Source: Toxotes chatareus (taxonomy: Eukaryota; Chordata; Actinopteri; Toxotidae). From it: a stretch of 64,000 bases of DNA. The position numbers were made by a program, and so were the translations under genes. The stretch covers positions 7,943,241 through 8,007,240 of the forward strand of contig CM028894.1 in NCBI GenBank assembly GCA_016801885.1, given 5' to 3'. The first letter of the stretch is position 1. The number at the start of each line of letters is the position of its first letter. Below the pieces are notes generated by a model. The model was not told the origin of the DNA. It saw only the letters and a list, made by a program, of their open reading frames with translations, and ran no database searches. Positions 33,801-48,800 of the stretch are shown one piece after another.

Positions 33801-36800
33801 GGCATCAAAATCGGACAAAAAGTCAAAAATTTTTTTCCACCTCAAAATGTCATAAAAAACGTCATAGTATAGTATGGCTTTTTTCAAAATCGCCAAAAAG
33901 TCAAAATTTTTTTCCACCTCAAAATGTCAAAAAAAAACGTCATAGTATAGTAAGGCATCATTTTTCGGCCAAAAAAAGTCAAAAATTTTTCCACCTCAAA
34001 ATGTCATAAAAAACGTCATAGTATAGTATGGCGTTTTTTTCGGACAAAAAAAGTCAAAATTTTTTCCACCTCAAAATGTCATAAAAAAATAGTATAGTAT
34101 AGTATCGGCCAAAAATCAAAATCACCAAAAAAGTCATAAAAAATTTTTTCCACCTCAAAATGTCATAAAAAAGTCGTCATAGTATAGTATGTCATTTTTT
34201 TCATAGTATAGTAAAAAGTCGGCCAAAAAAGTCAAAATTTTTTCCACCTCAAAATGTCATAAAAAAACGTCATAGTATAGTAAGGCATCAAAATCGGCCA
34301 AAAAAAGTCAAAATTTTTTCCACCTCAAAATGTCATAAAAACGCGTCATAGTATAGTATGCATTTTTTTCGACAAAAAGTCAAAATTTTTTCCACCTCAA
34401 AATGTCATAAAAAAACGTCATAGTATAGTATGCATCGTTTTTTTCGCCAAAAAAGTCAAAAATTTTTTTCCACCTCAAAATGTCATAAAAAACGTCATAG
34501 TATAGTATGGCGCTTTTTTCGGACAAAAAAGTCAAAATTTTTTTCCACCTCAAAATGTCATAAAAAACGTCATAGTATAGTATGGCGTTTTTTCACAAAA
34601 AAAGTCAAAATTTTTCCACCTCAAAATGTCATAAAAACGCGTCATAGTATAGTATATATTTTTTTCGCCAAAAAAGTCAAAATTTTTTCCACCTCAAAAT
34701 GTCATAAAAAAACGTCATAGTATAGTATGGCGTTTTTTTTCGACAAAAAAAAAGTCAAATTTTTTTCCACCTCAAAATGTCATAAAAAAACGTCATAGTA
34801 TAGTATGGCATTTTTTTCGCCAACAAAAAAGTCAAAATTTTTTTCCACCTCAAAATGTCATCATAAAAAACGTCATAGTATAGTATGGCGTTTTTTTTTC
34901 GGACAAAAAAGTCAAAAATTTTTTCCACCTCAAAATGTCATAAAAAACGTCATAGTATAGTATGGCATTTTTTCGCAAAAAAGTCAAAATTTTTCCACCT
35001 CAAAATGTCATAAAAAAACGTCATAGTATACGCGCTTTTTTCATAGCCAAAAAAGTCAAAATTTTTTCCACCTCAAAATGTCAAAAAAACGTCATAAAAA
35101 AGTCACCTCAAATGCCAAAAAAAGTCAAAAGTTTTTCCACCTCAAAATGTCATTAAAAAACGTCATAGTATAGTATGGCGTTTTTTTCGGCCAAAAAAGT
35201 CAAAAAATTTTTCCACCTCAAAATGTCATAAAAAACGTCATAGTATAGTATGGCCTTTTTTTCGGACAAAAAAAGTCAAAAAAATTTTCCACCTCAAAAT
35301 GTCATAAAAAACGTCATAGTATAGTATGGCGTTTTTTTTGGCCAAAAAAGGTCAAAATTTTTTTCCACCTCAAAATGTCATAAAAAACGTCATAGTATAG
35401 TAAGGCATCAAAATCGCCAAAAAAAGTCAAAAATTTTTTCCACCTCAAAATGTCATAAAAAAAGTGGCGCTTTTTTCGGCAAAAAGTCGTTTTTTTTTCC
35501 ACCTCAAAATGTCATAAAAAACGTCATAGTATAGTATAGTATGGCTTTTTTTCGGGCAAAAAGTCAAAAATTTTTTCCACCTCAAAATGTCATAAAAAAC
35601 GTCATAGTATAGTATGGCGTTTTTTTCGGCCAAAAAAAGTCAAAATTTTTTTCCACCTCAAAATGTCATAAAAAACGTCATAGTATAGTATGGCGTTTTT
35701 TTCGGCCAAAAAAAGTCAAAAATTTTTTCCACCTCAAAATGTCATAAAAAAACGTCATAGTATAGTATGGTTTTTTTTCGACAAAAAGTCAAAATTTTTT
35801 TCCACCTCAAAATGTCATAAAAAACGTCATAGTATAGTATGGCAAAAAAGTCAAAATTTTTTCCACCTTTTTTTTATGGACAAAAAGTCAAAATTTTTTC
35901 CACCTCAAAATGTCATAAAAACGCGTATAGTATAGTATGCTTTTCAAAATTGGACAAAAAAGTCAAAATTTTTTCCACCTCAAAATGTCATAAAAAACGT
36001 CATAGTATAGTATGGCGCTTTTTTTCGGCAAAAAAGTCAAAATTTTTTTCCACCTCAAAATGTCATAAAAAACGTCATAGTATAGTAGGCGTTTTCAAAA
36101 TCGGCAAAAAAGTCAAAAATTTTTCCACCTCAAAATGTCATAAAAAAACGTCATAGTATAGTATGTATGCTTTTTTTCGGCCAAAAAAGTCAAAAATTTT
36201 TTTCCACCTCAAAATGTCATAAAAAAACGTCATAGTATAGTATGGCTTTTTTTCGGCCAAAAAGTCAAAATTTTTTCCACCTCAAAATGTCATAAAAAAA
36301 CGTCATAGTATAGTATGGCGTTTTTTCGACAAAAAAAAAGTCAAAATTTTTTTCCACCTCAAAATGTCTTAAAAAACGTCATAGTATAGTAAGGCATCAA
36401 AATCGGCCAAAAAAAGTCAAAAATTTTTCCACCTCAAAATGTCATAAAAAACGTCATACTATAGTATGGCGTTTTTTTCGGCCAAAAAAGTCAAAATTTT
36501 TTTCCACCTCAAAATGTCATAAAAAACGTCATAGTATAGTATGGCGTTTTTTTCGGCCAAAAAAAGTCAAAAATTTTTTCCACCTCAAAATGTCATAAAA
36601 AACGTCATAGTATAGTATATGCGTTTTTTCGGCCAAAAAGTCAAAATTTTTTCAAAATTTTTTATAGTACCTCAAAATTTCATCAAAAAAAACGTCATAG
36701 TATAGTAAGGCATCAAAATCGGCCAAAAAAAGTCAAAAATTTTTTCCACCTCAAAATGTCATAAAAACGTCATATAGTATAGTATGGCTTTTTTTCGCCA

Positions 36801-39800
36801 AAAAAGTCAAAATTTTTTTCCACCTCAAAATGTCATAAAAAACGTCATAGTATAGTATGGCGTTTTTTTCGGCAAAAAAGTCAAAAATTTTTTCCACCTC
36901 AAAATGTCATAAAAACGTCATAGTATAGTATGCGTTTTTTTCGGCCAAAAAAGTCAAAATTTTTTCCACCTCAAATGTCATGGCCAAAAAAGTCAAAAAA
37001 GTCAAAATTTTTTCCACCTCAAAATGTCATAAAAAACGCGTCATAGTATAGTATAGGCGTCAAAATTTTTTCCACAAAAAGTCAAAAATTTTTTCCACCT
37101 CAAAATGTCATAAAAAACGTCATAGTATAGTATGGTAGTATAGTACGTTTTTTTCGACAAAAAGTCAAAAATTTTTTCCACCTCAAAATGTCATAAAAAC
37201 GTCATAGTATAGTATGGCGTTTTTTCGGCCAAAAAGTCAAAAATTTTTTCACCTCAAAATGTCATAAAAACGTCATAGTATAGTAAGGCATCAAAATCGG
37301 CCAAAAAAGTCAAAAATTTTTTCCACCTCAAAATGTCATAAAAAAGCGTCATAGTATAGTATGGCGTTTTTTCGGCCAAAAAAGTCAAAATTTTTTTTCC
37401 ACCTCAAAATGTCATAAAAAACGTCATAGTATAGTAGGCGTTTTTTTCGCCAAAAAAGTCAAAATTTTTTCCACCTCAAAATGTCATAAAAACGTCATAG
37501 TATAGTATAGTAGTCAAATTTTTTTCCACCCAAAATGTCAAAAAGTCAAAAGTATTTTTTTTCCACCTCAAAATGTCATAAAAAACGTCATAAAAACGCG
37601 TATAGTATAGTATGCATTTTTTTCGGCCAAAAAGTCAAAAATTTTTTTCCACCTCAAAATGTCATAAAAAACGTCATAGTATAGTATGGCGTTTTTTTCG
37701 ACAAAAAAAGTCAAAAATTTTTTCCACCTCAAAATGTCATAAAAAACGTCATAGTATAGTATAGTATGGCAAAATCGGCCACAAAAAGTCAAAAATTTTT
37801 TCCACCTCAAAATGTCATAAAAAACGTCATAGTATAGTATGGCGTTTTTTCGGACAAAAAAGTCAAAATTTTTTTTCCACCTCAAAATGTCATAAAAAAC
37901 GTCATAGTATATAGTATGGACCACAAAAAAGTCAAAATCGGACCAAAAAAAGTCATAAAAAATTTTTTCCACCTCAAAATGTCATAAAAACGTCATAGTA
38001 TAGTATGCGTTGCAAAATCGGCCAAAAAGTCAAAATTTTTTTCCACCTCAAAATGTCATAAAAACGTCATAGTATAGTATGCATCAAAATCGACAAAAAA
38101 AGTCAAAAATTTTTTTCCACCTCAAAATGTCATAAAAAAACGTCATAGTATAGTATGGCGTTTTTTTCGCAAAAAAGTCAAAATTTTTTCCACCTCAAAA
38201 TGTCATAAAAAACGTCATAGTATAGTATGGCGCTTTATTCGGCAAAAAGTCAAAATTTTTTTCCACCTCAAAATGTCATAAAAATAATTTTTCGGCAAAA
38301 AAGTCAAAATTTTTTTCCACCTCAAAATGTCATAAAAAACGTCATAGTATAGTATGGCGTCAAAATCGGACCAAAAAGTCAAAATTTTTTCCACCTCAAA
38401 ATGTCATAAAAAACGTCATAGTATAGTATGCATTTTTTTTTCGGCCAAAAAAGTCAAAAATTTTTCCACCTCAAAATGTCATAAAAACGTCATAGTATAG
38501 TATAGGCGTTTTTTCGGGCAAAAAGTCAAAATTTTTTTCCACCTCAAAATGTCATAAAAACGCTATATAGTATAGTAAAAAGTTTTAAAAACGTCATAGT
38601 ATATAACAAAAAGTCAAAAATTTTTTTCCACCTCAAAATGTCATAAAAAAACGTCATAGTATAGTATGGCGCTTTTTTTTCGGCAAAAAAGTCAAAAATT
38701 TTTTTCCACCTCAAAATGTCATAAAAACGTCATAGTATAGTATGGCATTTTCGGCCAAAAAAGTCAAAATTTTTTCCACCTCAAAATGTCATAAAAAACG
38801 TCATAGTATATAGTATGCTTTTTTCGGCCAAAAAGTCAAAATTTTTTTCCACCTCAAAATGTCATAAAAAACGTCATAGTATAGTATGGCGTTTTTTTCG
38901 GCCAAAAAAGTCAAAATTTTTTTCCACCTCAAAATGTCATAAAAAACGTCATAGTATAGTATGGCGTTTTTTTCGGCCAAAAAAAGTCAAAAATTTTTTT
39001 CCACCTCAAAATGTCATAAAAAACGTCATAGTATAGTATGGCGTTTTTTTCGGCCAAAAAAAGTCAAAATTTTTTTCCACCTCAAAATGTCATAAAAAAC
39101 GTCATAGTATAGTATGGCGTCAAAATCGGCCAAAAAAAGTCAAAAATTTTTTCCACCTCAAAATGTCATAAAAAACGTCATAGTATAGTATAGTATGGTT
39201 TTTTTTCGCCACAAAAAAAGTCAAAATTTTTTCCACCTCAAAATGTCATAAAAAACGTCATAGTATAGTATGGCATTTTTTTTCGGACAAAAAGTCAAAA
39301 ATTTTTTTTCCACCTCAAAATGTCATAGTAAAAACGCCATAGTATAGTATGGCGTTTTTTTTTCGGCAAAAAAGTCAAAATTTTTTTCCACCTCAAAATG
39401 TCATAAAAAACGTCATAGTATAGTATAGGCGTTTTTTTCGCCAAAAAAAGTCAAAAAAATTTTTTCCACCTCAAAATGTCATAAAAACGTCATAGTATAG
39501 TATGGCATTTTTTTCGACAAAAAAGTCAAAAATTTTTTCCACCTCAAAATGTCATAAAAAACGTCATAGTATAGTAGTATGGCGTTTTTTTCGGACAAAA
39601 AAGTCAAAATTTTTTTTTCCACCTCATAAAATGTCAAAATCGGCAAAAAAAAGTCAAAAAAAAACCTCAAAATGTCATAAAAAACGTCATAGTATAGTAT
39701 GGCTTTTTTCGGCAAAAAGTCAAAATTTTTTTCCACCTCAAAATGTCATAAAAAACGTCATAGTATAGTATGGCAAAAAGTCAAAATTTTTTTCCACCTT

Positions 39801-42800
39801 CAAAATGTCATAAAAAAGTCAAAATTTTTTCCACCTCAAAATGTCATAAAAAACGTCATTTTTATACCTAAATGTCATGGCGTCATTATAGTCGGCAAAA
39901 AGTCAAAAGTCAAAAATTTTTTTTCCACCTCAAAATGTCATAAAAAATAAAACGTCATAGTATAGTATGCATAGTGTTTTTTTCGGGCAAAAAAGTCAAA
40001 ATTTTTTCCACCTCAAAATGTCATAAAAAAACGTCATAGTATAGTATGGCATCAAAATCGGCCAAAAAAAGTCAAAATTTTTTTCCACCTCAAAATGTCA
40101 TAAAAACGCGTCATAGTATAGTATAGCATGTTTTTTCGACAAAAAAGTCAAAATTTTTTCCACCTCAAAATGTCATAAAAAACGTCATAGTATAGTAAGG
40201 CGTCAAAATCGGGCAAAAAAGTCAAAAATTTTTTTCCACCTCAAAATGTCATAAAAAACGCTATAGTATAGTATATGCATCAAAATCGGCCAAAAAAGTC
40301 AAAATTTTTTTCCACCTCAAAATGTCATAAAAACGTCATAGTATAGTATATGGCGTTTTTTTCGCCAAAAAAGTCAAAAATTTTTTCCACCTCAAAATGT
40401 CATAAAAAACGTCATAGTATAGTATGGCGTTAAAAATCGGACAAAAAAGTCAAAAAATTTTTTCCACCTCAAAATGTCATAAAAAACGTCATAGTATATA
40501 GTATGGCTTTTTTTCGACAAAAAAGTCAAAATTTTTTTCCACCTCAAAATGTCATAAAAAACGTCATAGTATAGTATAGGCCTCAAAATCGCCAAAAAGT
40601 CAAATTTTTTTCCACCTCAAAATGTCATAAAAAAACGCTATAGTATAGTAAGGCGTCAAAATCGGCCAAAAAAGTCAAAAATTTTTTTCCACCTCAAAAT
40701 GTCATAAAAAACGTCATAGTATAGTATGGCGCTTTTTTCGACAAAAAAAGTCAAAATTTTTTTCCACCTCAAAATGTCATAAAACGTCATAGTATAGTAA
40801 GGCTTTTTTTCGCCAAAAAGTCAAAATTTTTTTCCACCTCAAAATGTCATAAAAAACGTCATAGTATAGTATGGCATCAAAATCGCCAAAAAGCAAAAAA
40901 GTCAAAAATTTTTCCACCTCAAATGTCATAAAAAAACGTCATAGTATAGTATGGTTTTTTTTTTTCGGGCAAAAAAAGTCAAATTTTTTTCCACCTCAAA
41001 ATGTCATAAAAAACGTCATAGTATAGTATATAGCTTTCAAAATCGGCCAAAAAAGTCAAAATTTTTTCCACCTCAAAATGTCATAAAAAACGTCATAGTA
41101 TAGTATGGCGCTTTTTTTTCGGGCCAAAAAGTCAAATTTTTTTTCCACCTCAAAATGTCATAAAAAACGCGTCATAGTATAGTATGGCGTTTTTTCAAAA
41201 TCGCCAAAAAGTCAAAATTTTTTTTCCACCTCAAAATGTCATAAAAAACGCATAGTATAGTATGGCATCAAAATCGGACAAAAAGTCAAAAATTTTTTCC
41301 ACCTCAAAATGTCATAAAAAACGTCATAGTATAGTATGGCATTTTTTTTTTCGGCAAAAAAAAAAAATTTTTTTTTTCCACCTCAAAATGTCATAAAAAA
41401 CGTCATAGTATAGTATGGCGCTTTTTTCGGCAAAAAAGTCAAAATTTTTTCCACCTCAAATGTCATAAAAACGTCATAGTATAGTATAAAAATCGTCATA
41501 AAAAAGTGTATATAGGCATCAAAATCGCCAAAAAAGTCAAATTTTTTTTCCACCTCAAAATGTCATAAAAAAACGTCATAGTATAGTATGGCGTTTTTTT
41601 CGACAAAAAAGTCAAAATTTTTTTCCACCTCAAAATGTCATAAAAATGTCATAGTAAACGCGTCATAGTATAGTAAAATTTTTTTCGGGCAAAAAAGTCA
41701 AAAGTATTTTTTTCCAAAAACCTCAAAATGTCATAAAAAAATACGTCATAGTATAGTATGGCGTTTTTTTTCGGCAAAAAAAGTCAAAATTTTTTTCCAC
41801 CTCAAAATGTCATAAAAAACGTCATAGTATAGTATAGTAGGCATCAAAATCGGCAAAAAAAGTCAAAATTTTTTTCCACCTCAAAAATGTCATAAAAAAA
41901 CGTCATAGTATAGTATATGTTTTTTTTCGGCAAAAAAGTCAAAAATTTTTTTCCACCTCAAAATGTCATAAAAAAACGTCATAGTATAGTATGGCGCTTT
42001 TTTCGGACAAAAAAAGTCAAAATTTTTTTCCACCTCAAAATGTCATAATGTCATAAAAAACGTCATAGTATAGTATGGCATTTTTTTCGCCAAAAAAGTC
42101 AAAATTTTTTTTCCACCTCAAAATGTCATAAAAAACGTCATAGTATAGTATATGTCAAAAGGCATCAAAATTTTTTCGTCCAAAAAGTCAAAATTTTTTC
42201 CACCTCAAAATGTCATAAAAACGTCATAGTATAGTATATGCTTTTTTTTCGGACAAAAAGTCAAAAATTTTTTTTCCACCTCAAAATGTCATAAAAAACG
42301 TCATAGTATAGTATGGCGTTTTTCGGACAAAAAGTCAAAATTTTTTCCACCTCAAAATGTCATAAAAAACGCTATAGTATAGTATATGTTTTTTTCGGCC
42401 AAAAAAGTCAAAATTTTTTCCACCTCAAAATGTCATAAAAAACGTCATAGTATAGTAGGCGTTTTTTTTCGCCAAAAAAGTCAAAATCGGTGTCATAAAA
42501 AAAAGTCAAAATTTTTTTCCACCTCAAAATGTCATAAAAAACGTCATAGTATAGTATGGCGTTTTTTTCGGGCAAAAAAAGTCAAATTTTTTTTCCACCT
42601 CAAAATGTCATAAAAAACGTCATAGTATAGTATGATGCTTTTTTCGGACAAAAAAGTCAAAAATTTTTTTCCACCTCAAAATGTCATAAAAACGTCATAG
42701 TATAGTATGCATTTTTTTCGGGCAAAAAAGTCAAAATTTTTTTCCACCTCAAAATGTCATAAAAAACGTCATAGTATAGTATGTATGTTTTTTTCGGCAA

Positions 42801-45800
42801 AAAAGTCAAAATTTTTTTCCACCTCAAAATGTCATAAAAAAACATAGTATAGTATAGTATGCGCTTCAAAATCGCCAAAAAAGTCAAAATTTTTTTTCCA
42901 CCTCAAAATGTCATAAAAACGTCATATAGTATAGTATATGCTTTTTTTCGGACCAAAAAAGTCAAAAAAGTTTTTCCACCTCAAAATGTCATCAAATGTC
43001 AAAAACGTATATAGTATAGTATGGCGTTTTTTTCGACAAAAAAAGTCAAAAATTTTTTTCCACCTCAAAATGTCATAAAAACGCGTCATAGTATAGTATG
43101 CAAAATCGGCAAAAAAGTCAAATTTTTTTCCACCTCAAAATGTCATAAAAACGCATAGTATAGTATAGCATTTTCGGGCAAAAAGTCAAAATTTTTTCCA
43201 CCTCAAATGTCAAAAAGTCATAATAGTATTTTTTCAAAAAACCTCAAAATGTCATAAAAAACGTCATAAAAAACGCCATAGTATAGTATGGCGTTTTTTT
43301 CGGCAAAAAAGTCAAAATTTTTTCCACCTCAAAATGTCATAAAAAACGTCATAGTATAGTAAGGCGTCAAAATCGCCAAAAAGTCAAAAAATTTTTTTCC
43401 ACCTCAAATGTCAAAAAAAAACGTCATAGTATAGTATGGCGTTTTTTTCGGCAAAAAAGTCAAAAATTTTTTCCACCTCAAAATGTCATAAAAAACGTCA
43501 TAGTATAGTAGTATGGCGTTTTTTTCGGCAAAAAAGTCAAAATTTTTTTCCACCTCAAAATGTCATAAAAACGTCATAGTATAGTATGGCAAAATCGACA
43601 AAAAGTCAAAATTTTTTTCCACCTCAAAATGTCATAAAAAACGTCATAGTATAGTATGGCGCTTTTTTCGGCCAAAAAGTCAAAATTTTTTTCCACCTCA
43701 AAATGTCATAAAAAAACGTCATATAGTATAGTATAGGCCAAAATCGGACAAAAAAGTCAAAAAGTTTTTTTTCCACCTCAAAATGTCATAAAAAACGTCA
43801 TAGTATAGTATGGGCCAAAATCGGCAAAAAAGTCAAAAATTTTTTCCACCTCAAAATGTCATAAAAAACGCTCATAGTATAGTATGGCGTTTTTTTCGGC
43901 CAAAAAAGTCAAAAATTTTTTTCCACCTCAAAATGTCATAAAAACGTCATAGTATAGTATATATCAAAATCGGACAAAAAGTCAAATTTTTTTCCACCTC
44001 AAAATGTCATAAAAACGTCATAGTATAGTATGGCATTTTTTTTCGGACAAAAAAGTCAAAATTTTTTTTCCACCTCAAAATGTCATAAAAAAAAATAGTA
44101 TAGTATAGTATGCAAAAAAGCAAAATTTTTTTTTTTCATAAAAACGTCATAGTAAAAAGGCAAAAAAATTTTTTTCAAATGTCAAAGCACCTCAAAAATG
44201 TCATAAAAAACGTATCATAGTATAAAAGGCCATTTTTTTTTCACCTCAAAAAGTCAAAATTTTTTCCACCTCAAAATGTCATAAAAAAACGTCATAGTAT
44301 AGTATAAAAAACGTTTATTTCGGCAAAAAAAGTCAAAAAATTTTTTTTCCACCTCAAAATGTCATAAAAAAAAACGTCATAGTATAGTATGGCGTCAAAA
44401 TCGGCCAAAAAAGTCAAAAATTTTTTCCACCTCAAAATGTCATAAAAACGCCATAGTATAGTATGGCGTTTTTTCGGGCAAAAAAGTCAAAAATTTTTTC
44501 CACCTCAAAATGTCATAAAAACGTCATAGTATAGTATGTATTTTTTTTCGGACAAAAAAGTCAAAAATTTTTTCCACCTCAAAATGTCATAAAAAACGTC
44601 TATAGTATAGTATGGCGTTTTTTTTCGCAAAAAAAGTCAAAAATTTTTTTTCCACCTCAAAATGTCAAAAAAAAAACGTCATAGTATAGTAAGGCATCAA
44701 AATCGGACAAAAAGTCATAAAAAAGTATTTTTTCCACCTCAAAATGTCATAAAAAAACGTCATAGTATAGTATGGCGCTTTTTTTCGGGCAAAAAGTCAA
44801 ATTTTTTTTCCACCTCAAAATGTCATAAAAAACGTCATAGTATAGTATGGCGTCAAAATCGGCCAAAAAAGTCAAAATTTTTTCCACCTCAAAATGTCAT
44901 AAAAACGCCATAGTATAGTAAAGCTTTTTTTTCGGCCAAAAAAGTCAAAATTTTTTTTCCACCTCAAAATGTCATAAAAAACGCCATAGTATAGTATGGG
45001 CTTTTTTTCGCCAAAAAGTCAAAATTTTTTTTCCACCTCAAAATGTCATAAAAACGTCATAGTATAGTAAATTTTTTCGGACAAAAAAGTCAAATTTTTT
45101 TCCACCAAAAAACGTCATAGTATAGTATAGTATATGTTTTTTCGGCAAAAAAGTCAAAATTTTTTTCCACCTCAAAATGTCATAAAAAACGCTATAGTAT
45201 AGTATGTATGTTTTTTTCGGCAAAAAAGTCAAAATTTTTTTTCCACCTCAAAATGTCATAAAAAACGTCATAGTATAGTAGTAAGGCGTCAAAATCAGGT
45301 AAAAAAAGTCAAAATTTTTTTCCACCTCAAAATGTCATAAAAAACGTCATAGTATAGTATGGCGCTTTTTTCGGACAAAAAGTCAAAATTTTTTTTCCAC
45401 CTCAAAATGTCATAAAAAACGCCATAGTATAGTATGGCGCTTTTTTTTTCGGGCAAAAAGTCAAAAAAATTTTTTTCCACCTCAAAATGTCATAAAAACG
45501 TCATAGTATAGTAAGGCGTCAAAATCGGCCAAAAAAGTCAAAATTTTTTTCCACCTCAAAATGTCATAAAAAACGCCATAGTATAGTATAGTATATGCAA
45601 AATCGGCAAAAAAAGTCAAAAATTTTTTCCACCTCAAAATGTCATAGTATAGTAAAAAATCATAGTATAGTCAAAATTTTTTGGCCACCAAAATGTCATA
45701 AAAAGTCATAAAATTTTTTCGCAAAAACCTCAAATTTTTTTTCATGTCATAAAAACGCCATAGTATAGTATATGCTTTTTTTCGGACAAAAAAGTCAAAA

Positions 45801-48800
45801 TTTTTTTTCCACCTCAAAATGTCATAAAAAACGCATCATAGTATAGTATCGGCCAAAAAGTCAAAATTTTTTTCGACCTCAAAAAAAAGTCAAAATTTTT
45901 TTCCACCTCAAAATGTCATCCAAAAAACGTCATAGTAACGCATAGTATAGTATGGCGTTTTTTTCGGCAAAAAAGTCAAAAATTTTTTCCACCTCAAAAT
46001 GTCATAAAAACGTCATAGTATAGTAGGCGTTTTTTTTTCGCACAAAAAGTCAAAATTTTTTTTCCACCTCAAAATGTCATAAAAAACGTCATAGTATAGT
46101 ATGCTTTTTTCGGGCAAAAAAGTCAAAATTTTTTTCCACCTCAAAATGTCATAAAAAACGCTCATAGTATAGTATAGGCATCAAAATCGGAAAAAAAAGT
46201 CAAATTTTTTTTCCACCTCAAATGTCATAAAAAACGTCATAGTATAGTATGTATGCTTTTTTTTTCGGCCAAAAAGTCAAAATTTTTTTTCCACCTCAAA
46301 ATGTCATAAAAAACGCATAGTATAGTAAGGCATCAAAATCGGACAAAAAAGTCAAAAATTTTTTTCCACCTCAAAATGTCATAAAAAACGTCATAGTATA
46401 GTATGGCTTTTTTTTCGGCCAAAAAAGTCAAAAATTTTTCCACCTCAAAAAAAAAGTCAAAATTTTTTTCCACCTCAAAATGTCATAAAAAATGTCATAA
46501 AATAGTATAGTATATGTTTTTTTTCGGCAAAAAGTCAAAATTTTTTTTCCACCTCAAAATGTCATAAAAACGTCATAGTATAGTATGGCGTTTTTTTCGG
46601 GCAAAAAAGTCAAAAATTTTTTTCCACCTCAAAATGTCATAAAACGCCATCATAGTAGTAGTATATGTTTTTTTCAAAAAAGTCAAAATTTTTTTCCACC
46701 TCAAAATGTCATAAAAACGTCATAGTATAGTATATGCAAAATCGGACAAAAAAAGTCAAATTTTTTTTTCCACCTCAAAATGTCATAAAAACGTCATAGT
46801 ATAGTATGGCGTTTTTTTCGGCAAAAAAGTCAAAATTTTTTTTCCACCTCAAAATGTCATAAAAAACGTCATAGTATATAGTAGGCGTTTTTTTCGACAA
46901 AAAAGTCAAAATTTTTTTCCACCTCAAAATGTCATAAAAAAAACGTCATAGTATAGTATATAAAATTTTAGTATCAAAATGTCATAAAAAACGCTATAGT
47001 ATATAGTGATGCTTTTTTCGGCAAAAAAGTCAAAATTTTTTTTTCCACCTCAAAATGTCATAAAAAAAACGTCATAGTATAGTATGGCGTTTTTTCGGCA
47101 AAAAAAGTCAAAATTTTTTTTTCCACCTCAAAATGTCATAAAAAACGCTATAGTATAGTAGGCATCAAAATCGGCCAAAAAGTCAAAATTTTTTTCCACC
47201 TCAAAATGTCATAAAAAACGTCATATAGTATAGTATGGCGTTTTTTCAAAATCGGCAAAAAGTCAAAATTTTTTTTCCACCTCAAAATGTCATAAAAAAC
47301 GCCATAGTATAGTATGGCGTTTTTTTCGGGCAAAAAGTCAAAAATTTTTTTCCACCTCAAAATGTCATAAAAAAAACGCCATAGTATAGTATATGCTTTT
47401 TTTCGGGCAAAAAAGTCAAAATTTTTTTCCACCTCAAAATGTCATAAAAATGTCATAGTATAAAACGCAAAAAAGTCAAAATTTTTTTCCACCTCAAAAT
47501 GTCATAAAAACGTCATAGTATAGTATATGCTTTTTTCGGGCAAAAAAGTCAAAATTTTTTTCCACCTCAAAATGTCATAAAAACGTCATAGTATAGTATA
47601 TGTCAAAATCGGCAAAAAAAAAAGTCAAAATTTTTTTTCCACCTCAAAATGTCATAAAAACGTCATAGTATATAGTATGGCATTTTTTTTCGGCCAAAAA
47701 GTCAAAATTTTTTTCCACTCAAAATGTCATAAAAAACGTCATAGTATAGTAAGGCCAAAATCGGCAAAAAGTCAAAATTTTTTCCACCTCAAAATGTCAA
47801 AAAACGTCAAATTTTTTTCCACCTCAAAATGTCAAAAAAAACGCTCATATGTCATAGTAAACGTCATAAAAAAAAAAAAAAAGTCAAAATTTTTTTCCAC
47901 CTCAAAATGTCATAAAAACGTCATAGTATAGTATGGCGTTTTTTTCGGGCAAAAAAGTCAAAATTTTTTTTCCACCTCAAAATGTCAAAAAACGTATATA
48001 GTATAGTATGTCAAAATTTTTTCCACCTCAAAATGTCATAAAAATCGGCAAAAAAGTCAAAAAGTTTTTTTCCACCTCAAAATGTCATAAAAACGTCATA
48101 GTATAGTATGGCGCTTTTTTTCGGCAAAAAAAGTCAAAATTTTTTTCCACCTCAAAATGTCATAAAAACGCTCATAGTATAGTATGGATTTTTTTTTCGG
48201 CAAAAAAGTCAAAATTTTTTTTCCACCTCAAAATGTCAAAAAAAAACGCTATAGTATAGTATATGTTTTTTCGGCAAAAAAGTCAAAATTTTTTTTTCCA
48301 CCTCAAAATGTCATAAAAAACGTCATCATAGTATAGTATGGCGTCAAAATCGGCAAAAAAAAATTTTTTTTTCCACCTCAAAATGTCATAAAAACGCATA
48401 TAGTATAGTATGGCATTTTTTTTCGGCAAAAAAGTCAAAATTTTTTTTTCCACCTCAAAATGTCATAAAACGTCATAGTATAGTATGTTTTTTTCGGGCA
48501 AAAAAAGTCAAAAATTTTTTCCACCTCAAAATGTCATATAAAAACGCCATAGTATAGTATATGTTTTTTTTCAAACAAAAAGTCAAAATTTTTTTCCACC
48601 TCAAAATGTCATAAAAAACGTCATAGTATAGTAGGCGTCAAAATCGGCAAAAAAGTCAAAAATTTTTTTCCACCTCAAAATGTCATAAAAAACGCTATAT
48701 AGTATAGTATGGCGTTTTTTTCGGGCAAAAAAGTCAAAAATTTTTTTCCACCTCAAAATGTCATAAAAAAACGTCATAGTATAGTAGGCGTCAAAATCGG

